A stretch of DNA of 64,000 bases from Hyaloperonospora brassicae (Eukaryota > Oomycota > Peronosporomycetes > Peronosporales > Peronosporaceae). Both the position numbers and the translations under genes were made by a program. Positions 21,183-34,520 of the stretch are shown here, in pieces. Position 1 is the first letter of the stretch. Every line of letters starts with the position of its first letter. The stretch lies in contig CANTFL010000498.1 in the NCBI GenBank assembly GCA_947650285.1, forward strand, positions 1 to 64,000. The letters run 5' to 3'. The notes beneath the pieces were generated by a model. The model did no database searches and was not told the origin of the DNA. It saw only the letters and a program-made list of their open reading frames with translations.

Positions 21183-22822
21183 ATTGCGGCCACACAAACA
21201 AACCATTAATTTCTGCTAAACGCGCGCAATGGGCGGCGATCAACATTCCAAATCTCGTGTTTGGTCATATATGGACAGCCTAGTACCAAAATGTTTTGTA
21301 ATTGAGAATCGACTAGAGTGAATACAATTTAACCTTTTTTGCCCAACGTTGTCATTTCTTAGGAACGATTCATGCTCATTACGTATGTACAAAGTGACGC
21401 TGAGACCAGCTGCCTACATCAGGCGGGTTTGGGTAGCTTGTGCTATGTTTGCAATAGGATGGTGCACTTCGCACCTGGTTTCTCTTCACATTCTATCTAG
21501 GCGCGAAGTTTTAACATTTAACATATTTATGCTGGACGATGAAGATAAAATATTTTGGTCAGCGTGATAGATCGGTCTATTTTTTGTTGGTAAATAATGG
21601 GTAGCGGCCTAACCAATAAGTTTGATTGTTTCAGGCCTGCATCCGCGCAATTTGTTCGCTTTACTTGAAGACGAGCAAATCAGATACGACTATCAACTTT
21701 ATCCACTAAATAACGTAAACATACAGAAAGTAAGCTCACGTCATCATAAAGGGTTTAAGTTGTAGAGCTGGAGTAATGAGGGGTACAAGAGATCAATCGG
21801 TTGATACCTTTGCAAGCTCAGCCTTTTGTCTATTGATCGCGTACGCAAGTCGTTTTAAGTCATAGAGTTAGACATATCAAAGTACAAAGTACAAGGTAGA
21901 CTTCCTGTATAGATGATTCGTCTCGTTTGACGACGTCATTGGGGATAGCTATATCACTGAGAAGAGATGAAAATCCCATTCTCCCATATAGACGTGGCTG
22001 GACGCACCAGATGTTGGGCCTTATAGCTTAATCTTCAAGACACGAATTTGCTTGAGTCGAATGAAAGTTAAAAAAGCAGCTTGGATAGACGTTCCAGCCG
22101 GCAAGAGCGGAGTTTATGACTTGATAGGAGCTCTTAACACCATGACAGTTTAAGCGTTACATGTGCAAGTCCGCACACCGGGCTACATCAGGGCTAAATG
22201 AATAATGAAGACCCGTTACTTACGAAGTCAGGCAGAACCTTTCGGATGGTTCTGTATGTCTCCACCTGTTAATCTTGAATTGGAATAAGCGAGAACAAGC
22301 AGTATTTGCGGCGTAACAAGAAGAATTTAGCATTATCAGGCATAGGTTAAGTCTGGTTCTGATCGTCCCACGAGTAGACAAGATAATCAAGGACTAGAGC
22401 CGATGGACCTTTCCTACGCAACTCTGCATAAGGATCCCTACCCAGGATATAGCAGTTCACACAATGTTATCAATGTTAATATCTAGGGTACTACGCCTAT
22501 AAACGTAGTGAAACAAATTTGGTGCGACGTACAACAGTACGTAACTACTGTTCTTGTATCGGCCAAGTAACACGTGAAATGCGGATTCCACGCTGTTGCA
22601 TGATTACAACAGCGTGATAAACTGTCAAAATATCGTAGGGGTGAGAAGGGAAGGAGCGCTTTGCTTATACAGTATCAATGTTAACTGAATTTAAAGACTC
22701 TCAGTCGAAGGTATAACCCGTTACACATTCTCTTTGTGTAGTAGCCGCTGACGACGAGGTGTCCCCCATCATCCTAAATATTATAATTACAATTTGCATT
22801 TTACTTTGCCTTCTATTGGTTT
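21183..22822 (+). repeat. 1.64-kb duplicated segment, copy 1
   Basis: This segment matches 48254-49893 at a constant offset of 27071 bases, with about fifteen substitutions seen by eye and no net insertion or deletion. The left edge contains TTTCTGCTAAACGCGCGCAA and GGGCGGCGATCAACA, which resemble the LTR family A end in reverse orientation. To the left (21141-21182) the two copies still align without gaps but are much less similar. No long frame exists; the longest conserved one encodes about 60 residues (from the ATG at 21385) with one hydrophobic stretch. Inside it is a 10-bp-arm hairpin at 22589-22616. It may be part of a retroelement or a segmental duplication. Confidence 0.9.
22589..22616. 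repeat. Hairpin in duplicated segment, copy 1
   Basis: CACGCTGTTG and CAACAGCGTG form perfect arms around an 8-base loop. It is repeated unchanged at 49660-49687 in copy 2. Confidence 0.75.
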
Positions 22823-24239
22823 TTGGGGCGACTTAAGCATTGTAGATCTGTCTGTAGCGCGTTGTAGACTTCTGCAACGTGTATGACGATAATCCATGCA
22901 ACATGTGCATCTTTAACAGTGGAGTATTGTATTGTGTGAATATAACACGTGGTAAAAGCTAAATATTGAGATGAAGATTTTTATATATGAACTTGGCTAC
23001 CTATCAATATTATCACTTGTCTACCCTGCTTAATTGATGCGATCCTTATATTAGCTGGCAGTATCGATCGGTATAGACGAATGCCACGTGTACATCGTAT
23101 GGTAAATCGATACAAGTCTTTAAGCGCTTACAAGGGTAGAGTGTTCGAATTGTGAGTCCCGTTGTCTTAAATGTGGCTTGAACTTTCTCACGATTGCACA
23201 ATGGCTCTGTGTTTCTATTTACAACACGTTAAAGTAGCTGGCAGCTGAATAGTAATATGGGCAGTGCCAAAGTAACACAACTCGAATAAGTCGAATGATT
23301 AGGGCTTGGATGCATTTCTAGAGGGTATCTTCTGTGGAAGAATGAATTTGTTGCGCATTAGCACCAACACGAAAACGTATATTACGTGGATATCTTTAAC
23401 CATATAATATAGGCTGTGGTAGCGCTTTCGCAGCTAGAATAAGTAAAGGGAATATGTATTCACGTACTTTGGAGGATATTAATCAGGGTAGTTTTTAAAA
23501 AGGCGTAAATATAGGGAAGCCTGAGTTAATAATCTGCCATGAGTCCACAAGCCATCTGATTTAAATTGGTAATATAATTTCTAATTTTATGTGCTTGTAG
23601 ACTTGCATATTATTATCGCTGAGGGAATTCGGAAAAAAATAAATTTTATATAGAGTCGAGAGCAACATTTCGGTTGTGTCGATACAACAGATAGATTTAT
23701 TCATCACAGAAAATAACTACATGGCTGAAATGGATAGGCAATATCAATTGTTGGAAGCAAACAGATTCTAGGTGTTCATTTGTTGTCGATAGTATCCCCT
23801 ATCAGATGGTTCGGATTGATCCTTACAAGTATAAACCCTGGAAATCGTCGGAATCAAATCTAAGGTAAAAGGACTAGATCAAATAAAATTATGTGTACCC
23901 TGAATCAATGTGTGCCAGTAGCCGTAAGGTAAAGGCGAAAGACGTGAAATGAAACGGGAGCCCAAAAATAGGTATTGAAATATGAAATAGTGCAAATGGA
24001 TGGTCGATAAGTCTATAATATAATTTTATCTGCCGCTGGCCATTATTAAGGCCATGGGAGGGATCAAGACATCTCTCAGAGCTCTCCACCCTTTTGTGTG
24101 AATAAAAGCACATAATTTTGTCCGATATGTCAACTTTTAAAATTGAGAATGCTGCAATATGACCGAATAATATGGAAAAGTCGATTAAACGACATCATTG
24201 TAGATAGTTAACTGATATTACTATGTAATCGAGCAGGTT

Positions 24240-25100
24240 GAACAAGCATGCTGATGTGACCCCATCTCTTTACTGATGCCCAGACGACCGACTATCGGAG
24301 GGGGTACTTTGTTTCCGTTCTCGTTTATTTTTTTCCTTTTGAACCCGTCGGTAGGGCGGGCTGCTCTCTTCTCGGTGGAGTCGTATAGAAGCTGAACTTG
24401 ACAGTGTTTGGAAGGGGGTTATCGTGTGTAAACTTCACACGATTACAGGTCACTTGTACGTACTCGATATGAGCTACCTAGATCTCAACGAGATCGCCTT
24501 GTCCAATATGTAGATCTTGACCTGCTTAGCCTTCTGAACAGTTGAGCCGTCTCGCAATTTTGGTATCACCTGCTCAATTGCTGCGTCCGGTCGCAGTTGG
24601 CTTGTTGTTTGTGATAGTTCTCAAACGCACCTTGCCAAACAATCCCGATGCGACACTTGTGCTGACTAGGCGTGGATTTTGTACGTCGGGAGGCCAAATC
24701 TCCTACTCGGAAGCAGCGAAGCGTGTATTTTGACGTAAATTGAACTCTGTGTAATGTTCGCGAACCAAATTTCGAAAATTACGACCTAGACTACATATGC
24801 CAAAGCCCTCGACACGTGTCACCCAATGAATCTCCTTGTCTCTTATAACTTGTAGACTCTCGACTTATCCTCTACCCCTGACTCAGGTCAGGATCCTATT
24901 TTGGGATCGGATCCCCTCTTGAATAGGGGTTCCTTTAGACTAGACCCCCTATCGGATCGGATCCACTCTGGGACCGAATTCCTCTTAGATCCGGTAACCT
25001 CTTGTATAAGGTATTGTTCTCGGATCGTATCTACTCCCAGATCAGATCCGATTGTCGTGATCCACCCATTTACAATTCGTACCTATTGAGAGTACCAGGG
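24240..25100 (+). other. GC-richer island within the AT-rich block, possible inserted element
   Basis: Base composition rises sharply against both flanks. The island includes a small palindrome ATCGTGTG/CACACGAT at 24421-24443, an unrecognised 63-codon frame without ATG (24542-24733) and the GATC-dense patch at its right end. Such an island is typical of a younger inserted transposon or LTR, but no termini are clear. Confidence 0.35.
24891..25063. repeat. GATC-dense patch with repeated GGATCGGATCC
   Basis: Ten GATC sites fall within about 175 bases. The 11-mer GGATCGGATCC occurs at 24904 and again at 24954, 50 bases apart, with further GGATC and AGATC variants between and after. The pattern looks like a degraded short tandem repeat. 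Confidence 0.7.
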
Positions 25101-28100
25101 TAGCCCTTCTTCAGCACATTCTTCTATGATTCTGTGATCCACTTCTCCACAACTATCCTTTCATTAGCGCATAGACTTTGCCGATAATCTAATTAGGGAT
25201 CTAAATGGCCCTCGTTATGAGGGTACATCCCGTTATAATTTATTAGAAATTCTATGCAAACAATTTGATAGCGTTTATTGATGCAAAAAGCATTAATTTA
25301 TTTTACTATATATTAACAATAGGTTCGGGATTCACTTATATCAATTAGTTATGCTAACCGACTTTATGCGAGTAAATGATTTATTTATCTAAGCTATAGA
25401 TCAAAATAAGAATGCAGAAGTCAACCACTATTACGCCCGAAATTAATTTATCTTGTAAGTGAGTTTAATCTGTACGTTACTGAGAAGAGTGTGCAATCAC
25501 ACCTAGTAAAAACATCAATGGGTGCATCGTTATTATGATTTACCATCTCTTTTAGATCTTGGAAGCGACGACTGACTGACAAGAGCTACTCATGTCAATT
25601 GTGATATACTGTTGATTATAATAGCGAAGTACACGAGCAATGACTCGCTTGTTACGCCGCGATGAGCGTTCATCTTGAGCGTTTGTTAAAAAAACGATTA
25701 ATGTTTAAGAAGACTGAGAGCCAGCACTACTCATAATGCACATGTAGGTCTGAAAACAGTTTATTCTATTATAGCAGACCAGGACATGCCATTTCATGTA
25801 ATTGATGAATCCAGCGATGTGCAATCGGTTGTATGTTGATTCATCGTACAAGGACGGGCATGGGACTTATTGTCTGCTGTCAACCCCGTAATCTGCAATC
25901 CATTAACCCATTAACAGATAAAATTCGCTCGTCATGCATATTTTTTATTGCATGACAAACAAACTTTTTTCATGAAGTGTAAATTGTCTAAGCTACACAT
26001 AAACCGTATAGGGTCAGGACCTTATATTGCGTATACGGACCAAATGTCATGATATAGGGCGAATAATAATCGACCTGTTTTGCACATATGGCGATTGGGC
26101 TTTGTTCTTCGCAAAGGAAATCTTACCTGTAGACAATTAACCAGGATGACCGAAATTCGTTGCCGATGTGATGTCGAGCCAGTCTAAACGTGGTCTATCT
26201 GTTCAGGTAAACATCGATGACAGACCGAGTATTGAATTGCTGACTAGCTGCGTCCTATCGCATTTTTTGATTGACGAAGTGCAACATGCGTACGCACAAG
26301 AATAAATAATAGTGGCTTAACGGAATCGTTTCCACTTATAAATAGATGAGAATGCGGATCATCATATGTGTCATGATGTACCAATATGTGGGCATCGAGG
26401 CTGTTTGACGCCTTATCTAACACATAGTAATAATGTTTCAATATCCACGCCAGTAGTGTTTGTGCGGAGGTCGATTGTACCTGCAAGATTTTGGTAGGTT
26501 GTAACCTAGTTTTTCAAACGTGAAAGGTTGCAATCTTTTACAGTTCAATCAGCATCATAGAAGGTCATTTCGTTTTGTCGGTCGTTGGCATTCTGATGAA
26601 GATCGGAGGATTATAGCTTTCTTGCATATTTTATCCATTCGATAAGATGGCACATTTGTTTCCGACTGGAAGTGATCACAGCCGAGAACTGTGCATGTGC
26701 CTTTGTTGACACGTTCTTTCTCCTCCACGGATTAACTCGTGCACTCGTGACCAATCAAAAGCCTTAGTCTCGTTGAAATTTGGGAGATTAGGATTTATTT
26801 CATGTAGATAGTGGTGAAGGGTGTCGACTTCTGACAATCCAAAATCAGATGGTTAGACGGAAACCGGAAAGTTTGTCCTCGAGAAAAAAATTAGACAAAA
26901 CGTCCACTATTGCACGAGTTCGAGTGAGTCATTGCCGATAAAGGAGATTGCCATTAACATATCAGCGCATGCGTAAGCTGCGCATCCACTGTTCGTTATA
27001 CGTCTGACTCAACTCTTCATATACGTGGATGACTATCGTTTACGGCCTAAAATTGCGCAAGCGATAATTGTACTGCATTTTTCTTGGCCGGCGCAAAATT
27101 ACCAATACCGCCAAGGATAAGGACATCGATGCAATCGACATCGAGGAAGACGAAACAAGCAATAGGTATAAGAAGTTACCGGTTTCGACTATGCCAATGA
27201 CTATGCTGGTATCAGTATTGCTTACGACAACACCAGCGTTGACAATGACCCTCTCGCTGAGAATCGTACAGATCTTTGTATAGGTTGCATAAGGTTTACT
27301 GATACGAATCATTGAATTTAGAATTCGACTTCCTCCGGGTACGAGAAGCCGTGATATCTTTTGCTAAAGGATGAATTCCCGAACCGGTAAAGTAAACAAT
27401 AAGTCTAAACCAAATGAAAGATTAGATTTTTTCTAATAAAGGAATGAGATCTTATCCCTTTATCAGCATTTGAGATACATAGATTATAGTAACTGATGCA
27501 GGAAATAGTTATAAATTTACTCTAAAACTTCAGTTTCGTGTACTTTATCTCCTGGCAAATGATCAACCATTAAGCTACCACGGTGGATGCGCATGCATCT
27601 CGCGTTTGACGGGAGCGTCACTGCCCATTATGGCAGTAAAATGTCGATTCAATGGTGGAAATGAACATCAAGACGCATAAATATATCCGTTGAATTATTA
27701 AAGCCGTTACTATACAGGCGAAAAGACGGATTGGGCATCTATCAAACATAACCTCGTCAACAGAAGATGAAATTGGGAAAAGCAGATCACATATTCACAA
27801 AGTATACATTCTTGTTCGTTAATAATTTGTAAAAAAGAAGATAGCGCTACGACCATTTGCTAGATTGTCAAGATACCTAGAGACCTAAGTAGTCTGGGTC
27901 AGGTGTCATTCCCGCTCACATTCGAGATCGTCACGTATGTCAATCATTACCATATTATTCTAATTAACATCAGGATGGTCTGACTAATGAAAGATCCAGC
28001 GGTTCTACAACCATTTCATTTCTAAATGAATTTGCGCGGTGTTCAACAAAATAGCTTGTGGCAAGTCCTATACCAAACAATGCGACAAGACGTCGGACAA

Positions 28101-30405
28101 GTCCATTTCTTCGATGGAACACCTACCCTATGTGAAATTCGACTGAAGCTTTTATCTCAACGTATGTTAAAATAATTTCGGCATTGTTGATTAGTACGGC
28201 TAGGCCTGCAAAATGAGTCGAAACAGCTGTTCAAAATAAACATCCAAAGCGATATAAAAGAACATGCACGGTCTCAATTATTTGTAATCTTCGACGAGAC
28301 TTGAGGCTTGTCGTAGCGATAGTTACGGGGAAAATATTTCTTGGAATCGCGATTGGATCTCTGAGCTCAAATTTAACATATGTCTTTATCTGAAAGATAG
28401 AGAATATATGCCCTATGGAAATTCGGTGAGATTGGTATAGATCACGTATTCAAATGCATTTTTCGAAACGAAATACGTGCTGCTATAATCGATGTGCCAA
28501 TCTTCACAGAAGATACAATTGTATTGTGCGTAAATGCATGAACCACATAGATAAATATTTTGACGTCATAGTCGTGGTTTCACTTGTAAAATTGATGATT
28601 GACGAGCAAGTAGATAAAGTAATTAAGCACAATGCAAATGTTTTTCGCTGACTTCAAATTATGAAGCCTTGACATATGGAGTAAACGTATCCGATTTCAA
28701 TCGATATTCGTTCCATTCCACTACACAACTTTTGGGGTAGTGGAGATGATAATGGTCTTAGGATCGAAACGCATAATGTTGACGTTTGCTAACTTCTGCA
28801 TGATTTAGTCAGAGATACGAGTGTCACAATTGCCGCAATAGCTCCAATCACTATTACCCAGGTGTAACGCATTAAATAATTACCAGCACAACGAGATCGG
28901 ACTTCGCCGGTCGGGACAATCGTGTTAAAATCGAGTGAGGGAGATCGACACTATGTAGAGAACGAGCCGGCTGCCTTAGTACGTGGATCAAGGATTCTTC
29001 ATGGTGCGAAAAAACACAATGGCGTTATTACTGAGTCGGTGTGTATATTGGTTTGCCAATCCCTAGATAAAAACGAATAGGAGCAGATGGCGAGGTAAAG
29101 GGGTATATCATTGCATATTATTGAACAAGTTATGATAAATGATACGACAAATTTTTGCAACGTTTTTCAACATTTGCGTGGCCAATTTGATATTGAACGG
29201 ATGTGACCGTCGAAGGTAGTATTGGATACAGCTCCACATAATGTATATAGTCCATCAAATCAATACACGAAACCATTTATCGCTAATAGACGCACACAAT
29301 CGTTGACGAGCGAGTAGGTATATTTCCACTTTCTAGTTTGATACGCGTTGAGAAGTATCAAAAGGGTTGATCCCAGGGACAATTGCTATATCTAATTATG
29401 TGTTACTTACTTATTGTTCCATTTCTCCATTTAATAGATAACGACGATCGATGTATGATACACTATACACAAAACTCGAGTCACCTGTGCAGACCATGTG
29501 ATTATTGAAAGCTTGTACCATGTCTTTACAATCGTCAAGTACTCATAAAATACACAGGAATGCGATCGGTTGAATTGTATGCATAATCTAATCGTATCTG
29601 CCAATAAATGCTGCCTATTTTATTGACCGCTAACGTGTCCGACAGGAATGGTCACAACGAGGGAAAGGATGTGGACACTTAGGGTTACGTATAAAAGTTG
29701 CACAACAGTTGCTCGAAAGCTACCGGATAAATTTATTGTTAATTAATTATTTATCTACGTAACGTTAGGTCTATCATAAGTTTAATTCGTGATGTAGTCA
29801 TGATATTTGTTTAATTTTTCTTACAGTTAGCTGCATAATTTTAGAATAACAATGCAAACCTAGTATCAATGGCACCACGGTATCATCATCATTATACCGA
29901 TTCACATACTATTAGTTGTAAATTGATTCAAAAATCAACACCATTAATACGATGATAGTTGCATTAGACATGATGCTTCATATCTCGAGATATATAGCGG
30001 AGAAGATTTACCTATGTACGTCTTCGCAATCGTGAAAAATGGTACATGAATACAGTGGTGGATTAATACAATACAATTTCGCGCTAGTAATAGCTTTGCA
30101 CGATCAGATATATGGTATGAGATGTGTAGGCTCCAGATAAAATGAGTGGTATCAGGTTTTATGTCAAACATGAATTTTGGCTGATCGCACGGGGATGGTG
30201 TCTTTGACCAGCGAGTTGCTAATTTCTATCATATAGTGCGATGGGCCTGATCCCTGCTCATGAATAGTTGGTTTTGTTGTAAATATACCTGAGCTGATAA
30301 AGCTGACCCATCACGTAATCATTTCGGTATGTTATGAAGCGTTATTTAAATCACGTTAACTAAAGGATTCGCACATTAACCAGCGTCTTAATAACATCGC
30401 ACGTC

Positions 30406-30705
30406 ATGTTTTCGAAGTTCGAAGGAAAAACCACTTTTAAGTATGTTTCTAATGCATTACAAACTTATATAGTATCAGTATTTTGCCTTGACAAAAATGG
30501 TAGATGTGTGTACGTAGAGGTCATGCATTTATATTTCGAAAGCACTAAATTTGCTTGCATGCTAATAGGTGTCAATTGGAATATTGCTAGCTATCTGACA
30601 AATAAGCATTGGTCGTCTTCGAAAATATATCATGACGCATATCTTTTGGATTTGGGCTTAAATGTAGACCACTCATCGTATTCAATTTCAAAACACAATT
30701 TATAA
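30406..30705 (+). other. Unrecognised 99-codon frame
   Basis: This ATG-initiated frame is among the longer ones in the AT-rich block. It has mixed hydrophobic and polar residues without signal peptide or motif. It could be a transposon remnant or chance. Confidence 0.15.
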
Positions 30706-33700
30706 GCCTTTTGCACATAGCACCATCTAAGTTTGTGATAATTATGCGGTATTAAACATCAAATTATAACACTCCATCTTGAAATAGTCGACCGTGTTGT
30801 ACATACTCTAACATGATATTACTCACAAGACCTACCGAGTCAAAGTTATGTAAGCACTTTTAATGAATAATTACAAATAAACGGTTAGGAAGCTTTTAAA
30901 CAGGATCGAATTTTAGTGCGACTACGACCGAAAACGAAAACCCCAGTTTTCACAAATTGGCATATATATGTCATATTAGATCTGTCATTTTACTACAGTT
31001 GTTCAAAAAGATATCTTCAACTACAAAACGCATATAATTTCAATCGAACATGCTCTATACGCATGCCTATTGCTGTTCGGGTAGATGTTAAAGCTGTATT
31101 ACAGAGTTAAATTGACGACATGCATCGTCCTGACGTTCTTTCTATATTGATAATTTTTTTCTGATTGACTTGCTAAGAAGGTGGCGCCTCTGCTTGTATT
31201 ATGTATGTTGACACGTTGTGGTGCCAATTAATAGTTTTTCATATCACTTTACACCTTGCCGGTGTATATAAAATAATGTTAATATATGATTAGTGATGGA
31301 TTCCATAGGCTGATAAACTAGTATGCCAATAAGAAAATACGCAATCTACGAGATATGACTTCATCAATATGTTTCCCGCAGGATACGACATTAAAATAAT
31401 CTGACGTAATATTAATAGGATATGTTTGGAAGAAGGACGGCTAGTATAATTATTACAACTGGCCAATCTGTAAAGCTATCAAGCCAATTATTTTGTAATT
31501 TCAATTTAAAATGTAAATTAATTGGCTGGTCGAATGAGCAAGTAAATGAATATTGACCAGTAAAAGATGAAAGAAGTTTTATATTGTGTGGGACAACCTA
31601 ATTTCTGTAGGAAAACTAATAATAAAATATTATTCTCCTTTAGAGTAGAATATAGGCGCTAAACGTTTTGGATCGCACTCAAGCTTCTTTGTACAGCACA
31701 TATATAAGGAGTATAATGCAAGTTAGCTCAAATTATATGTGACACACCATTTGTGTAATATGATATTTGTTTCGGGCTAAAGCATAAAATATTCGATGGA
31801 AGAGAAGGATACGAAGTGTATTATGAGAAGTTCACTACCAACGTCTATACAGAGTTTAATAGATGCATTGATAGCGAATAACTACGACAAGAAGGACCAC
31901 TGTAGTATATAAAAATAAAATTGACTACCTGATTAAATATGAAAATGGGGTCGGCTGTTTACCTGCGACTTTGTATGCTGGTTTATATATTTACGTATTT
32001 ACATATATGCATTAGTAGCACGCTAATTAAAACATGACGCTACAACGGGATATGCGGCTAGTCGCGCAAAACAACAAATTATATAATACGACATTCGTTG
32101 AAAAGGGCAAAAATATAAAAGCATCTTACTATTTTTAATTAAATCGTTTGTGAAAATGCAAGGAATCCATCAATAACGCTTGAAGCCATTTTTAAACTTT
32201 GAATTTATTGTATCTTTATATATTTATTTGGTCAAAGATAATACAAATAAGGATGGAGCTGATGAAAATTTATAATGACGAAAAGTAATATATCCCAGAC
32301 AATCATTTTATTATAAAAACAAAAATCATGTAATAGATTAGTGATAGAGATGAAGGGAACGAACAAAAACGACGGCAGAAACGATAAGAAATCGATACAA
32401 TTCGCGCGCATCGACAGGGGTTGTCCAATAGAAATTGCGGTATTTTTAGCTTTTGTATTGTTGCACGAACATGCGTCATATAGCATGATACATTCAAAAA
32501 TACATCGGGTTTGGTTGTTAATTACAAAATGTATAATTTTAACGATACGAAACGATACCGGTCGTCCGATTTACTACCACTGAGGATCCAGTTCGTCAAA
32601 ACGTCTAGTTTAACTACTCAAAGATGGAATAATGATCGATATTGGAGACAAGAGAAATGATATGGCACGATAATACGAAGTGGAGATCATTCGAGACAAA
32701 AGTATCATTCGTAAACACAGATAACATCAGGTAGTCCTAATATAGGCTATTGATCCAAGTACTTCTGCATCATAATGTTTAGGATCAGGCGCCAACGTAG
32801 TAGATAAATGAGATCGATGCACATATAATCAATTTATTATATTGTATGGCAGTTGCTTATAATTAATCGATTAATTATGTATAAGTCATATGATCACGAT
32901 TATGAACAATTGTAGCTATTTTTGTGTCACCAGAACTACGCGATTATGAAAGCGATAAATCTAATCTCTTTTTCAAAGAGCTTTCTGTTCGTAGATAATA
33001 CGACAGATAAGACAATTGGGTAATTTGATAAGGGGATGTAAAGGTTGATTTTATACGAGTCGTAATCATTTATAGAGGCGGGTATTTACCAATATTCCTT
33101 GGATTATTTAACAAATAGATCAAAATGGAAGAAACATGTACATATCGTGGCATACTATGCCAAACATAATATTAAAATATATCCGTGACCGTTTCAAAGA
33201 AGATGACTTCGAACGCTTATAAGTTGGGAATATAGAAGATAATTGCTAGATAAAACAAAGTGTTGTAGAGAGCTGGTATACAAGAGAGAAGTGGGCGTTG
33301 GTAAAATAAATCTTTTCACGTATATAAAGAGGTGACGTAATTTACTTTTTGTGTAAAGAAAAATTGACTAGTTTCATTTATTAAGACCTAAACGAAATTG
33401 ATAAGTGTACCGCATTAGTTAATGGTAATCTTTATATATGTAACCTCTACTTAGCCATCAACTTCTTGCCAATCTCCCCTCAGTCCCAATTTTTTCGAAA
33501 TCAGATTGGTCAAAGAGTTAAAAGGCAACTTTTTTTTGAAATTTTTCAAACCTTCATACATCACAAAAGAACTCTTGCGCTTCTCTTAATTGAGTTTTCG
33601 ATATGGTGCTGATCTGTTATCGCCATGTTTGTTCTGCTAAGATGTTCCGCAAGCCTGTTGGTCAAAGGTTACTCTATTCAATCTTGAGCGGTGTTTGCTG

Positions 33701-34193
33701 CTACGTCAGCGTGTACGCACATATTCACGAAGAATCGTTTGCTGGCATCTGCGGGAAGTTCAGGGAATATCGTATGTTGGATTGTGAAGGCTAATCTAAT
33801 GTGAGGGTTTGGAGGTTACTGCTGCAACGGAACTTTGATGAGAAGCCACTAACAGTGCGTACTAAATATTACATATTATGGTCAAGTTTAATGGGGATAC
33901 ACAGACCAGATGGCGCTCATCATGTTGGCTCAGAAATTAGGCTGGGTCAATTGCGCGCTCGTTTACTTCAATGCAGGAGACGGGCTCACCAGTGCAGGTG
34001 CAGGTGTCGATGTGTATATTTTTATTAATGGAACTCTGGTGTTACATGTGCGTTATATGAGGTATGAATAAGATGCTTGGCTACGCGTAGAAATAGAAGG
34101 TGGAGGTGTAGCAGCAACGCAGCTCAAATGCGACTGCTTTCATTATATCTTGCGTACCAAATCGTGTTGCTAGCAAACCAAACGAATTCAATT

Positions 34194-34520
34194 TCATAAA
34201 TAATGGGGTGTTACACAGCCACGCATTGTCATCATGGACAACGTGATTACCTTATCACGTAGACCATGTTGCTGTTTTAAGTCTTTAAACCTTTTAAACC
34301 ATTCCTTCTGAATCTGCTGATGTTTCCGATGGTACTGTAATTGCTGAATGCTCTGCTGATGGTGTTGCTGCTGGTGCTGTAAGTGCTGAATGTGTTGTTT
34401 CTGGTGTTGGTGTAGCTTTATATTATGCTTGATGAAGATAGGTTCGGGCATAGTGACCTGTTTGCTGGTAAGTCCGGCACTACCTGTGTTGCACAGGAGC
34501 TTCAAAAGCACCTGCAACAT
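34194..34520 (-). other. Gln/His-rich 108-codon frame
   Basis: It starts with ATG at 34520 and ends with TGA. The middle is almost entirely Gln and His with Leu/Ile (LHQHQKQHIQHLQHQQQHHQ), followed by a basic segment KEWFKRFKDLKQQHGLRDK. It is visibly less AT-rich than its surroundings. It may be a fragment of a low-complexity regulatory protein or an expanded CAG/CAT microsatellite that happens to be open. No family assigned. Confidence 0.25.

Noticed and set aside
24891..25063. CRISPR array
   Set aside because: The repeats are short, degenerate and irregularly spaced, and the organism is eukaryotic.
30406..30705. MULE transposase core
   Set aside because: I looked for the DDE-type motifs of Mutator transposases and did not find a convincing match.
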